64,000 nt of DNA from Streptomyces cellostaticus (lineage in GTDB: Bacteria; Actinomycetota; Actinomycetes; Streptomycetales; Streptomycetaceae). This document shows, piece by piece, positions 56,369 to 64,000 of this stretch (its first letter is position 1; each line of letters starts with the position of its first letter). The translations under genes were made by a program, and so were the position numbers. Under the pieces are notes generated by a model that was not told the origin of the DNA, did no database searches, and saw only the letters and a program-made list of their open reading frames with translations. The stretch is from positions 148,008 through 212,007 of the forward strand of contig NZ_KQ948019.1 in NCBI RefSeq assembly GCF_001513965.1, written 5' to 3'.

Positions 56369-57613
56369 ATGGCCGACCGGGTCACGGTGATCGGCTGGGA
56401 CGGCTCGCCGCTGACCGACGCGGCACGCGCCGCCCTCGGCGCCGCCACGCTCGTGGCGGGCGCGGCCCACCACCTGGCGCTGCCCGAGGTCCCGCCCGCC
56501 GCCGAGCGCATCCGGCTCGGCAGCCCCGGCCTGGCCGCCCGCCGGATCGCCGCCCACCGCGGCACCGCGGTCGTGCTCGCCGACGGCGACCCCGGCTTCT
56601 TCGGCGTCGTACGGACCCTGCGCGCACCCGAGTTCGGCCTGGAGGTCGAGGTCGTCCCCGCCGTCTCCTCCGTCGCCGCCGCCTTCGCCCGCGCCGGTAT
56701 GCCGTGGGACGACGCCCAGGTGGTCGTCGCCCACCCGCGCACCCTGCGCCGGGCCGTGAACGTGTGCCGAGCCCACACCAAGGTCGCCGTCCTCACCTCA
56801 CCCGGCGCCGGGCCCGCCGAACTCGGCCTGCTCCTGGACGGAGTCCACCGGACCTTCGTCATCTGTGAGGAACTGGGCACCGAACGCGAGCAGGTCACCG
56901 TCGTCACCTCCGACAAGGCCCCCGACCACACCTGGCGCGACCCGAACGTCGTCATCGTCATCGGCGGACCCACCGGACCAGGTGTCGCCACCGAGGGCGG
57001 CGGCTGGATCGCCGGACGCGACCCGGGCGTCGGCCCGCGCGGCTGGGTGCAGCGAGACGATGAGTACGCGGCGTACGCGGCGTACGGCGGCGGCCTCGGC
57101 GAAGGGGAGACGGGGCTCCTGCGGGCCGCCCAACTTGCCCGCCTCGGACCCCGGATCGGCGACCTCGTCTGGGACATCGGCTCGGGCAGCGGCGCGTTCG
57201 CCACCGAGGCCGCACGCGCCGGAGCCGCCGTCATCGCCGTCGACCGCGATCCCGGCGCCTGCGCGCGCACCGAATCGGCCGCGCGTCGCTACGGCGTCCA
57301 GCTCCAGGTCGTGCCGGGCACCGCCCCGCAGGTCCTGGAAAACCTGCCCGAACCGGACGTCGTACGGGTCGGCGGCGGAGGAGCGGCCGTGGTCTCCGCG
57401 GTCGCCGACCGCCGCCCGCAGCGCATCGTCACCCACGCCGCGACCCGCGACGAGGCCGAACTGGTCGGCCGCGGCCTGACCGAGCACGGATACCGGGTCG
57501 AGTGCGCCCTGCTGCAGTCCGTGGAACTCGACACCAGGGCCTGGACGGAGACCGAGCGGAACGTTGCGTTCCTGCTCACAGGGGAATTGCCGCGACGCGA
57601 AGCGCCTCGCTGA
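56369..57613 (+). CDS. cobL: Precorrin-6Y C5,15-methyltransferase (decarboxylating), CbiE-CbiT fusion
   Basis: A 414-residue bifunctional cobalamin enzyme. Residues 1-200 form the CbiE tetrapyrrole methylase (VTVIGWDGSPLTDAARAAL; AVVLADGDPGFFG). Residues about 225-400 form the CbiT-type Rossmann methyltransferase with SAM motif LVWDIGSGSGAFATEAARAG. It methylates C5 and C15 and decarboxylates the C12 acetate side chain. It precedes the BluB-CobT gene, though 393 bp separate them, so they may be separately transcribed. Confidence 0.95.
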   Translation: MADRVTVIGWDGSPLTDAARAALGAATLVAGAAHHLALPEVPPAAERIRLGSPGLAARRIAAHRGTAVVLADGDPGFFGVVRTLRAPEFGLEVEVVPAVSSVAAAFARAGMPWDDAQVVVAHPRTLRRAVNVCRAHTKVAVLTSPGAGPAELGLLLDGVHRTFVICEELGTEREQVTVVTSDKAPDHTWRDPNVVIVIGGPTGPGVATEGGGWIAGRDPGVGPRGWVQRDDEYAAYAAYGGGLGEGETGLLRAAQLARLGPRIGDLVWDIGSGSGAFATEAARAGAAVIAVDRDPGACARTESAARRYGVQLQVVPGTAPQVLENLPEPDVVRVGGGGAAVVSAVADRRPQRIVTHAATRDEAELVGRGLTEHGYRVECALLQSVELDTRAWTETERNVAFLLTGELPRREAPR

Positions 57614-58006
57614 GGGGTGGCGGCCGGGCGACGGGCGGGCCCTGCCGGATCGTGCCCCGTGATCCGGTTGTCGTACTGCGCGCGGTAGGCTGGCCGATCG
57701 TTGTACCGCACCGGTGGCCCGGAACTTCGTTCGCCAATGTCCGGAAAACGCGCCCGTTTTGGGGTGGGTGTGGTACGGCAGAACCCGAGGACGCGCAACG
57801 TGGCGCAGTCCACAGCGGGCTGTCGCGGATCATGCTGTCGCGATGGCGGAACGGCCGGGACAATGCCACTGAATGGCTTTGTCGCCTTTTTGGGCGGGTC
57901 GTTCGTGCCGCTGGGCACGCACGCTCGTTCTTCACTACGGGGCGGTCGGTGCGCCGTCCCGGGTGAGCAGGTCGAAGGAGCACTAACCGATGGGCGAGGG
58001 GTACGC
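57614..58006. other. Upstream region of the BluB-CobT gene with a 6-codon mini-ORF
   Basis: A 393-bp region with no supported gene, although the cobT frame stays open across part of it. At its end AAGGAG (57975-57980) is well placed for ATG 57990, which reads Met-Gly-Glu-Gly-Tyr-Ala and stops at 58008-58010. That TGA overlaps the ATG of the fusion gene. No cobalamin riboswitch (no conserved B12-box context around GCCACTG at about 57866) is recognisable. Confidence 0.5.
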
Positions 58007-61000
58007 ATGACCGACACCGGCCAGGTCCCGGCCGAGGGGCAGCCGGAGAGCGTAGGCATGGTGGAACAGCCGGGCGTCCCTGCGCACGGCGCGTACACCT
58101 ACCTCTCCGAGACACCCGCCGAGGACGAAGACCTGCTGCTGCCGGGTGCCCAGGGCGCGTGGGGCAACGAAGTGCAGCCACCCGCCCCGGAACCGGTCGT
58201 CGAGGCCGTCCACGAGCCGGGCCCGCACGAGACGGCCGGCCGGGACAGCGGTTCCGTCGACCTCAGCGGCGTCCGGCTGCCGAATCCGGCGCCGGCGTCC
58301 GTGCCCCCGTCACCCATCCTCTCGGCCTCGCACGACCCGGCGGCGGCCGCCCAGCCGCCGCGCAGGCCGCTGCACCTCGGGCCGCCGATCCCCGACGCCT
58401 CCGCCAGCCCGGTCCGCTCCCTCGCCGACCGCGGGCCCGCGGGCGCGCCGGTACGGCAGCCGGGGCCGCCCACGACCGGCCCCGAGTACCTCGATGTCCA
58501 GCCACTGCGCGACATGGCCCCGCAGAACGCGGCCCCCTGGGGTGCCGCACCTGCGGCCGTGGCCCAGGTCGGCACTGAGGCACCGGCTGCGGAAACGGTT
58601 AGTCCGGCCGTCGGGCCCTTCGCCGACCCGGCCGACGCCGCCGTGGCCCGCCTCGCGACACAGGCGGTCGCCGAGACGCCGGGCGAGGGCGTCCCGGAGC
58701 CGGTCCAGACCGACGTCGTCCACGGCCATGACGCTGTGTACCCCGCTCCGGCGGGGCAGGGTCCCGAGGGCGCCCCGGTTCCGACTGAGGCCGGGCAGGA
58801 GGCTCAGGTCGCGCCCGTCGCGCCCGTCGCGCAGGAGTCGGCCGAGGCCGTGGCCGGTGCCGAGAGCGCGCCCGTGCCCGAGGCGCCGGCGGTGCCGGAG
58901 GTCGTACAGCAGGCCGACGGTGTCGTACCGGCGCCGCCGGCCGGGGAGGCCGACCACGGTGCCGAGGCCGCGGTGGTCGTGGAGACTCCGGCCGGTGCCC
59001 AGGTGACTCCTGCTCCCGTCCAGGAGACGCCGGGCGAGGTCGTACCGGGACCGGCTGCGCAGGTCGCGCAGGCCCCGGAGGCCGTTCAGGTGCCCGAGCC
59101 CACCGTGCCGGACGAGAGCGTGCAGCTGCAGCCGGTCGAGGGCGCGCAGCTCGCCGACGCCGCGCAGGCACAGGGTGCCGACGGCGCGGAGGCGGCGAGC
59201 GGTGCCGTGGTGGCCGAGGCCGTGCCGCAGGCTGCGGATGCCGTTGCGGATGGGCTCGCGGCGCAGGTTGCGGGTGCCGTTCAGGTCGAGGCTGTGCCTG
59301 AGGTTGCGGGTGTCGCGGTGGCCGAGGCCGTGCCTCAGGTTGCGGATGTCGTTCACGTCGACCCGGTGCCTCAGGTTGCGGGTGCCGTTCAGGTCGACCC
59401 GGTGCCTCAGGTTGCGGGTGCCGTTCAGGTCGAGGCCGTGCCTGAGGTTGCGGGTCCCGTTCTGGTCGAGGCCGAGCCTCAGGCCGCGGGTGCCGTCCAG
59501 CCTCAGGGTGTGGCCGAGGAGGCCGACGCCGTCGCGGCCCATGGTCCGGCCGAGGGCGTTGACGCGGTCGCCGCCCAGGCCGTGCCCCACGCTGCCGATG
59601 CCGTCCCCGTCGAGGGTGTGGTCCCCGCCGCCGCACCGGCCGCCATCCCGCTTGCTCCCCAGGCTGTGGCCGAAGCCGCCGGTGTCGTTCCGGTGCCGGC
59701 CGATCCGCAGGTCCCCGGCGCCGTAGCGGCCCAGGCCGCGGCCGCCGGACCCGCTGCCGCCGCCGAGGGCGCTCCCGCCCCCGAGCCCGCGCAGGTACCC
59801 GCGGCCGACCCGGCCGCCGCCCCTGGCCAGGCGCCCGCCGCCATGGACCCCGCGCAGGCCGCCGAGCCCGCAGTGGCCCCCGAGCCCCTCGCGGCCGCCC
59901 CCGACGCGGAGGGGTCGCAAGCCGAGCCCGTCGTCTCCCCGGAGCAGGACGCCGTACAGGCCGCGCCCGTCGCCGTCGGCGCACCCGCGGCCACCGAGGT
60001 GCCCGAGCCGGCCCTCCTCCAGGCGCAGGGCCCGCAGCTGGCCGGAACCGTCCCGACCGAGGGTGAGGCCGTGGCCGCCGCGCAGGAGTCGCCGGAGCCG
60101 ACCCCCGCTCAGGAGACGGCCCAAGGCGAGGGCGTCCTCGCCGCCCCGGCCGGCCCGCAGCTCCGGTCCGCCGCGGGTGAGCCCGCCGTACAGCAGGGCG
60201 ACCGCGGGCAGCAGGCGCCCGACGCCGACGCCGACCCCCTGCCCTCCGGCGTCCCGCCGGAGGCGCACCCCGAGCAGCCGCTCGGGCAGTTCGTGCCGGT
60301 CGAGGGCTCGGTGCCGACCACTCCGCACCTGGCCCCGACCCCGCCCCAGCCGCTCGTGCTGCCCGCCCAGGAGCGGCAGGAGCCCGTGGCCACGGTCCCG
60401 GCGCCCCGCGAGGCCGAGCCCGCCACCGCACCGGCCGCGCCGGACGGCGAGCACGCCCCCGATCTCGTACAGCACGCGGAGGACCTGGAGACCAGGGCCG
60501 CCGACAAGGAAGAAAGCACGGCCGCAGTGGAAGAACGACAGTCCACCGGGCCGGCCGCGCCCGCCTACGACGACGCCGAGCGCGAGGCCGTCCTGAAGGT
60601 GATGCGCGAGCGTCGCGACATCCGCAACGGCTTCCGCAGCGACCCGATCCCGCACGAGGTGCTGCTGCGTGTCCTGGAGGCGGCCCACACGGCCCCGTCC
60701 GTGGGCCACTCGCAGCCCTGGGACTTCGTCGTCATCCGGTCCGCCGAGACGCGGCAGACCATGCACGAACTGGCTCAGCGTCAGCGCGAGGCATACGCCA
60801 AGTCGCTGCCCAAGGGCCGGGCCAAACAGTTCAAGGAACTGAAGATCGAGGCCATCCTCGACACCCCCGTGAACATCGTCGTCACCGCGGACCCGACCCG
60901 CGGCGGCCGCCACACCCTCGGCCGGCACACCCAGCCGCAGATGGCGCCGTACTCCTCGGCGCTCGCCGTCGAGAACCTCTGGCTCGCCGCGCGGGCCGAA

Positions 61001-62281
61001 GGCCTCGGCGTCGGCTGGGTCAGCTTCTTCGACGAGCGGGAGATGGTCCGCGCGCTCGGCCTGCCCGAGCACCTGGAGGTCGTCGCCTACCTGTGCGTCG
61101 GGTACGTCGACGAGTTCCCGGACGAGCCCGAGCTGATGCAGGCCGGCTGGTCCAAGCGCCGCCCGCTGTCCTGGGTGGTGCACGAGGAGACGTACGGCCG
61201 ACGCGCCCTGCCCGGAGAGGAACCCCACGACCTGCTTGCCGAGACCGTCGCACAGATCCGCCCGCTCGACGCCAAGGCACTCGGCGAGGCCTGGGAGCGC
61301 CAGAAGCGCATGACCAAGCCGGCCGGTGCGCTGGGCATGCTGGAGATCATCTCCGCGCAGCTGTCCGGGCTGTCCCGGCAGTGCCCGCCGCCGATCCCGG
61401 AGCCCGCGGCCGTCGCCATCTTCGCCGGCGACCACGGTGTCCACGCCCAGGGCGTCACCCCGTGGCCGCAGGAGGTCACCGCCCAGATGGTGGCCAACTT
61501 CCTGGGCGGGGGAGCGGTCTGCAACGCCTTCGCCGGGCAGGTCGGCGCCGAGGTGTGCGTCGTGGACGTCGGTGTCGCCGCCGACCTGCCGGCCACGCCC
61601 GGTCTGCTGCCCCGCAAGATCCGCGGCGGCACGTCCGACATGACCACCGGCCCCGCGATGACCCGCGAGGAGGCCAAGGCTGCCATCGAGGTGGGCATCG
61701 AGACCGCCCGCGACCTGGTGGCGGCAGGCAACAAGGCGCTGCTCACCGGCGAGATGGGCATCGCCAACACGACGGCGTCCGCCGCGCTGATCTCCGTCTT
61801 CACGGGCGCCGACCCGGCCGAGGTCACCGGCCGGGGCACCGGCATCAACGACGAGACCCTGGCCCGCAAGACCGAGGTCGTCCGTCGTGCCCTGGAACTC
61901 CACCAGCCGGACCCGGCCGACCCCGTCGGCGTCCTCGCGGCCATCGGGGGCTTCGAGCACGCGGCCATGGTCGGCCTGCTCCTCGGCGGCGCCTCGCTGC
62001 GTACGCCGGTGATCCTGGACGGCGTCAGCGCCGGTGCCGCGGCCCTCGTCGCCCGCGCGATCGCGCCCGAGGTCCTCGCGGCCTGCATCGCCGGCCATCG
62101 CAGCGCCGAGCCCGGCCACGTGGCCGCCCTCAACAAGCTGGGCCTGCGCCCCCTGGTCGACCTCGACCTCCGCCTCGGCGAGGGCACGGGCGCGCTCCTG
62201 GCCCTGCCGCTGGTACAGAGCACGGCCCGGGCGATGCACGAGGTGGCGACCTTCGATTCGGCGGGGGTCACCGAGAAGTAG
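58007..62281 (+). CDS. cobT: Fusion of long low-complexity N-terminus, BluB and CobT
   Basis: A 1424-residue protein. Residues about 1-850 are low-complexity, rich in Pro, Ala, Val, Glu and Gln, without a signal peptide. They contain a 12-residue repeat with consensus VPQVAGAVQVDP (DNA repeat 59222-59545). Residues about 855-1070 are a BluB-type nitroreductase (RERRDIRNGFRSDPIPHEVL; AAHTAPSVGHSQPWDFVV) that makes 5,6-dimethylbenzimidazole from FMN. Residues about 1072-1424 are CobT (KPAGALGMLEIISAQLSGLS; IFAGDHGVHAQGV; LLTGEMGIANTTASAAL; the catalytic glutamate near RGTGINDE), which activates that base for cobalamin. Making and using the base in one chain is logical. The role of the long N-terminus is unknown. 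ATG 58007 has GAGGGG 6 nt upstream. Confidence 0.92.
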   Translation: MTDTGQVPAEGQPESVGMVEQPGVPAHGAYTYLSETPAEDEDLLLPGAQGAWGNEVQPPAPEPVVEAVHEPGPHETAGRDSGSVDLSGVRLPNPAPASVPPSPILSASHDPAAAAQPPRRPLHLGPPIPDASASPVRSLADRGPAGAPVRQPGPPTTGPEYLDVQPLRDMAPQNAAPWGAAPAAVAQVGTEAPAAETVSPAVGPFADPADAAVARLATQAVAETPGEGVPEPVQTDVVHGHDAVYPAPAGQGPEGAPVPTEAGQEAQVAPVAPVAQESAEAVAGAESAPVPEAPAVPEVVQQADGVVPAPPAGEADHGAEAAVVVETPAGAQVTPAPVQETPGEVVPGPAAQVAQAPEAVQVPEPTVPDESVQLQPVEGAQLADAAQAQGADGAEAASGAVVAEAVPQAADAVADGLAAQVAGAVQVEAVPEVAGVAVAEAVPQVADVVHVDPVPQVAGAVQVDPVPQVAGAVQVEAVPEVAGPVLVEAEPQAAGAVQPQGVAEEADAVAAHGPAEGVDAVAAQAVPHAADAVPVEGVVPAAAPAAIPLAPQAVAEAAGVVPVPADPQVPGAVAAQAAAAGPAAAAEGAPAPEPAQVPAADPAAAPGQAPAAMDPAQAAEPAVAPEPLAAAPDAEGSQAEPVVSPEQDAVQAAPVAVGAPAATEVPEPALLQAQGPQLAGTVPTEGEAVAAAQESPEPTPAQETAQGEGVLAAPAGPQLRSAAGEPAVQQGDRGQQAPDADADPLPSGVPPEAHPEQPLGQFVPVEGSVPTTPHLAPTPPQPLVLPAQERQEPVATVPAPREAEPATAPAAPDGEHAPDLVQHAEDLETRAADKEESTAAVEERQSTGPAAPAYDDAEREAVLKVMRERRDIRNGFRSDPIPHEVLLRVLEAAHTAPSVGHSQPWDFVVIRSAETRQTMHELAQRQREAYAKSLPKGRAKQFKELKIEAILDTPVNIVVTADPTRGGRHTLGRHTQPQMAPYSSALAVENLWLAARAEGLGVGWVSFFDEREMVRALGLPEHLEVVAYLCVGYVDEFPDEPELMQAGWSKRRPLSWVVHEETYGRRALPGEEPHDLLAETVAQIRPLDAKALGEAWERQKRMTKPAGALGMLEIISAQLSGLSRQCPPPIPEPAAVAIFAGDHGVHAQGVTPWPQEVTAQMVANFLGGGAVCNAFAGQVGAEVCVVDVGVAADLPATPGLLPRKIRGGTSDMTTGPAMTREEAKAAIEVGIETARDLVAAGNKALLTGEMGIANTTASAALISVFTGADPAEVTGRGTGINDETLARKTEVVRRALELHQPDPADPVGVLAAIGGFEHAAMVGLLLGGASLRTPVILDGVSAGAAALVARAIAPEVLAACIAGHRSAEPGHVAALNKLGLRPLVDLDLRLGEGTGALLALPLVQSTARAMHEVATFDSAGVTEK
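59222..59545 (+). repeat. 36-bp tandem repeat in the BluB-CobT gene
   Basis: Units begin at 59222, 59258, 59294, 59330, 59366, 59402, 59438, 59474 and 59510, exactly 36 bp apart. The consensus starts GTGCCTCAGGTTGCGGGTGC. Neighbouring units at 59366 and 59402 are nearly identical. GTT and GCT codons are more frequent here than in the flanks, another sign of recent expansion. Confidence 0.9.
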
Positions 62282-62316
62282 GGGGCGGCAGCTCCGGGTT
62301 CCTTATCACGGGCCGG

Positions 62317-62394
62317 TGGTTGTGGGCAGTCGTTCCTCCCCCAGTGCCTCAAAGGCCTGGGGGACCCCCAGGGCGGAACGGGTGGGCACAACCA
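62317..62394 (+). repeat. Dispersed hairpin repeat family B, copy 2, within a larger stem (probable cobT terminator)
   Basis: The core at 62335-62370 begins CCTCCCCCAG and ends GGGGGACCCCCA, like the unit at 35891-35931. TCCCCCAG and CTGGGGGA pair around GCCT/AGGC. Outer arms TGGTTGTG (62317-62324) and CACAACCA (62387-62394) pair too, and GTTCC/GGAAC lie between. It starts 36 bp after the cobT stop, so it can end that transcript. Confidence 0.72.
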
Positions 62395-62539
62395 CCCACA
62401 GCCGCGCAGCCGGCGACGTTGCCCAGCCACCGGACAGCTGAGCCGCCCCTCCCCGCGCCAACGTAAAATCCGCACGTCAGGGCCACCGCAAAGCCGCAGA
62501 AGCCTCGCACTGCACAGCCCCAAGGAGGAGCCGCCCCTC

Positions 62540-63772
62540 ATGGCCGAACACCCCGCCTACCCCGTAGGCCTCCGCCTCTTTGGCCGCCGCGTGGTCGTCC
62601 TCGGCGGCGGCCAGGTCGCCCAGCGCCGTCTGCCCGCACTGATCGCGGCAGGCGCGGACATCGTGCTCGTATCCCCCGAGGCCACCCCGTCCGTGGAGGC
62701 GATGGCGGACGCGGGCGAGATCACCTGGGAGAAGCGTCCCTACGCGGACGGCGACCTCGCAGCGGCCTGGTACGCCCTCATCGCCACCAGCGACCCCGAG
62801 GCCAACTCCCGGGCCTCCGCCGAAGCGGAGCGCCACCGCGTCTGGTGCGTCCGCTCCGACGACGCCGACCTGGCGACGGCCTGGACCCCGGCCACCGGAA
62901 CCAGCGCGGGCGTGACGGTGGCCGTCCTGACCACGGACGCCCGCGGCCGCGACCCGCGCCACACCGCCGCCATCCGCGACGCCGTGGTCGAGGGCCTGCG
63001 CGACGGCACCCTCGTCGCCCCGCACCACCGCACCCGCACGCCCGGCGTGGCCCTGGTCGGCGGCGGCCCCGGCGACCCGGACCTGATCACCGTCCGCGGC
63101 CGCCGCCTCCTCGCCGAGGCGGACGTCGTCATCGCCGACCGCCTCGGCCCCCGCGACCTGCTCGCCGAACTCCCCTCGCACGTCGAGGTCATCGACGCCG
63201 CGAAGATCCCGTACGGCCGCTACATGGCCCAGGAGGCCATCAACAACGCGCTCATCGAGCACGCCAAGCAGGGCAAGTCCGTCGTGCGGCTCAAGGGCGG
63301 CGACCCGTTCGTCTTCGGCCGGGGCATGGAGGAGGTCCAGGCGCTCGCCGAGGCCGGCATCGCGTGCACCGTCGTGCCCGGCATCTCCAGCTCGATCTCC
63401 GTGCCGGGCGCGGCCGGCATCCCGGTCACCCACCGGGGTGTCGCCCACGAGTTCACCGTGGTCAGCGGCCATGTCGCCCCGGACGACGAGCGCTCCCTGG
63501 TCGACTGGCCGTCCCTGGCCAAGCTCACCGGCACGCTTGTGATCCTCATGGGCGTGGACAAGATCGGGAAGATCGCCGAGACGCTCGTCGCGCACGGCAA
63601 GTCGCCCGAGACCCCGGTCGCCCTCGTCCAGGAGGGCACGACGGCCGCGCAGCGCCGCGTGGACGCGACCCTCGCCACGGTCGCCGGGACCGTACGCGCC
63701 GAGGACGTGAAGCCTCCCGCGGTCATCGTCATCGGCGAGGTCGTGAACGTCGGCCCGGAGCCCGCGGCTTGA
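62540..63772 (+). CDS. cysG: Siroheme synthase CysG / uroporphyrinogen-III C-methyltransferase
   Basis: A 410-residue enzyme. The N-terminal NAD domain (GRRVVVLGGGQVAQRRLPALI) is the precorrin-2 dehydrogenase/ferrochelatase part. The C-terminal SUMT domain (about 165-405) has PGVALVGGGPGDPDLITVRG, RLKGGDPFVFGRGMEEVQA and VPGISSSISVPGAAGIPVTHRG. It makes precorrin-2, and siroheme for sulfite and nitrite reductases, and feeds cobalamin synthesis, matching its place next to the cob genes. Total length is somewhat below that of enterobacterial CysG. AAGGAGGAGCC precedes ATG 62540. Confidence 0.94.
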   Translation: MAEHPAYPVGLRLFGRRVVVLGGGQVAQRRLPALIAAGADIVLVSPEATPSVEAMADAGEITWEKRPYADGDLAAAWYALIATSDPEANSRASAEAERHRVWCVRSDDADLATAWTPATGTSAGVTVAVLTTDARGRDPRHTAAIRDAVVEGLRDGTLVAPHHRTRTPGVALVGGGPGDPDLITVRGRRLLAEADVVIADRLGPRDLLAELPSHVEVIDAAKIPYGRYMAQEAINNALIEHAKQGKSVVRLKGGDPFVFGRGMEEVQALAEAGIACTVVPGISSSISVPGAAGIPVTHRGVAHEFTVVSGHVAPDDERSLVDWPSLAKLTGTLVILMGVDKIGKIAETLVAHGKSPETPVALVQEGTTAAQRRVDATLATVAGTVRAEDVKPPAVIVIGEVVNVGPEPAA

Positions 63773-63870
63773 TGCGTTTGCCCTTGCCGGCGGGGCCGGC
63801 GCGTAACCCGGGGTAACACAACCCGTTCCCAGCCGTTGGCAGCACACCCAGGACAAGGCAGTATCACCCT

Positions 63871-64000
63871 GTGGCCGATCTCATCACCGTTGAGGATCCC
63901 GACGACCCGCGCCTGCGCGACTACACGGGCCTGACCGACGTCGAACTGCGCCGCAAGCGCGAGCCGGCCGAGGGCCTGTTCATCGCCGAGGGCGAGAAGG
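63871..64000 (+). CDS. TrmH/SpoU-type RNA methyltransferase, 3'-truncated by window edge
   Basis: Only the first 43 codons are inside the window: they start VADLITVEDPDDPRLRDY and include LRRKREPAEGLFIAEGEK, the usual N-terminus of SpoU-family 2'-O-ribose methyltransferases. GTG 63871 begins about 6-7 nt after a TTGGCA-N17-CAGTAT promoter (63836-63864), so the mRNA is probably leaderless. The knotted catalytic domain lies outside the window. Confidence 0.78.
   Translation, partial: MADLITVEDPDDPRLRDYTGLTDVELRRKREPAEGLFIAEGEK

Noticed and set aside
57614..58006. Possible cobalamin riboswitch upstream of the cobT fusion
   Set aside because: GCCACTG occurs, but the conserved B12-box neighbourhood and the paired helices around it were not found.
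58310..62239. 1309-codon minus-strand open frame opposite the BluB-CobT gene
   Set aside because: It mirrors the low-complexity sense sequence, has no domain and no ribosome-binding site; long antisense frames are expected from the GC codon bias.

Overview
The window looks like the chromosomal core of a Streptomyces species. Coding density and G+C are very high. GTG is a common start and one gene appears to start with TTG. Many neighbours share 4-bp ATGA or GTGA start/stop overlaps. Gene content runs pheT, argCJBDR, argGH, a metNIQ transporter, cobL, a BluB-CobT fusion, cysG and a TrmH-type gene. Only two TTA codons were noticed in real genes, and they sit in adjacent genes.

Layout. 1-16.2 kb: 3' part of pheT, a membrane SpoIIE/PP2C phosphatase, an NsdA-like helix-turn-helix/TPR regulator, a Nudix hydrolase overlapping a small coiled-coil membrane protein, 3-hydroxyacyl-CoA dehydrogenase, a Tat-type secreted glycoside-hydrolase-like protein, DUF1918, a divergent EamA/MocR pair, a GNAT protein, a histidine-phosphatase-like protein that has lost its catalytic histidines, DUF6314, a secreted GH51 arabinofuranosidase and a MerR/carboxymuconolactone decarboxylase pair. 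16.5-20.4 kb: a YfhO / GT2 / GtrA cassette expected to glycosylate cell-surface polymers. 20.5-25.4 kb: the translationally coupled argC-argJ-argB-argD-argR operon with an ARG-box promoter.

25.4-39.4 kb: a 14-kb accessory block separates argR from argG. It holds an ECF sigma/anti-sigma pair; a His/Asp-rich mini-protein followed by an ABC exporter and an atypical Ser/Thr kinase; a five-gene flavin electron-transfer operon with two ferric-reductase-like membrane proteins, two FMN-binding proteins (one with tandem domains) and ApbE; a divergent two-component system with CTCAGAG boxes in the shared promoter; an L,D-transpeptidase; a PNPOx-fold protein; and a secreted protein made of two nearly identical domains. 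39.6-42.3 kb: argG (ARG boxes) and argH, closed by a strong terminator.

42.4-51.5 kb: secreted lipase, aldo/keto reductase, a TetR-MFS efflux pair, acyltransferase, Tat-type glycerophosphodiester phosphodiesterase, a sigma-70-like regulator, GNAT, two small membrane proteins and a HAD phosphatase. 51.5-55.5 kb: a methionine-type ABC transporter with two tandem MetQ lipoproteins behind a Cys/Met-rich candidate leader peptide. 55.6-64 kb: RimJ-type GNAT, cobL, a 1424-residue protein carrying a very long low-complexity N-terminus, BluB and CobT, then cysG and the start of an RNA methyltransferase.

Two families of short dispersed repeats, of a kind common between Streptomyces genes, recur here. 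One copy forms the C-terminus of the PP2C gene and another lies in frame inside the histidine-kinase sensor domain. No rRNA, tRNA, CRISPR array, insertion sequence or phage gene was seen.
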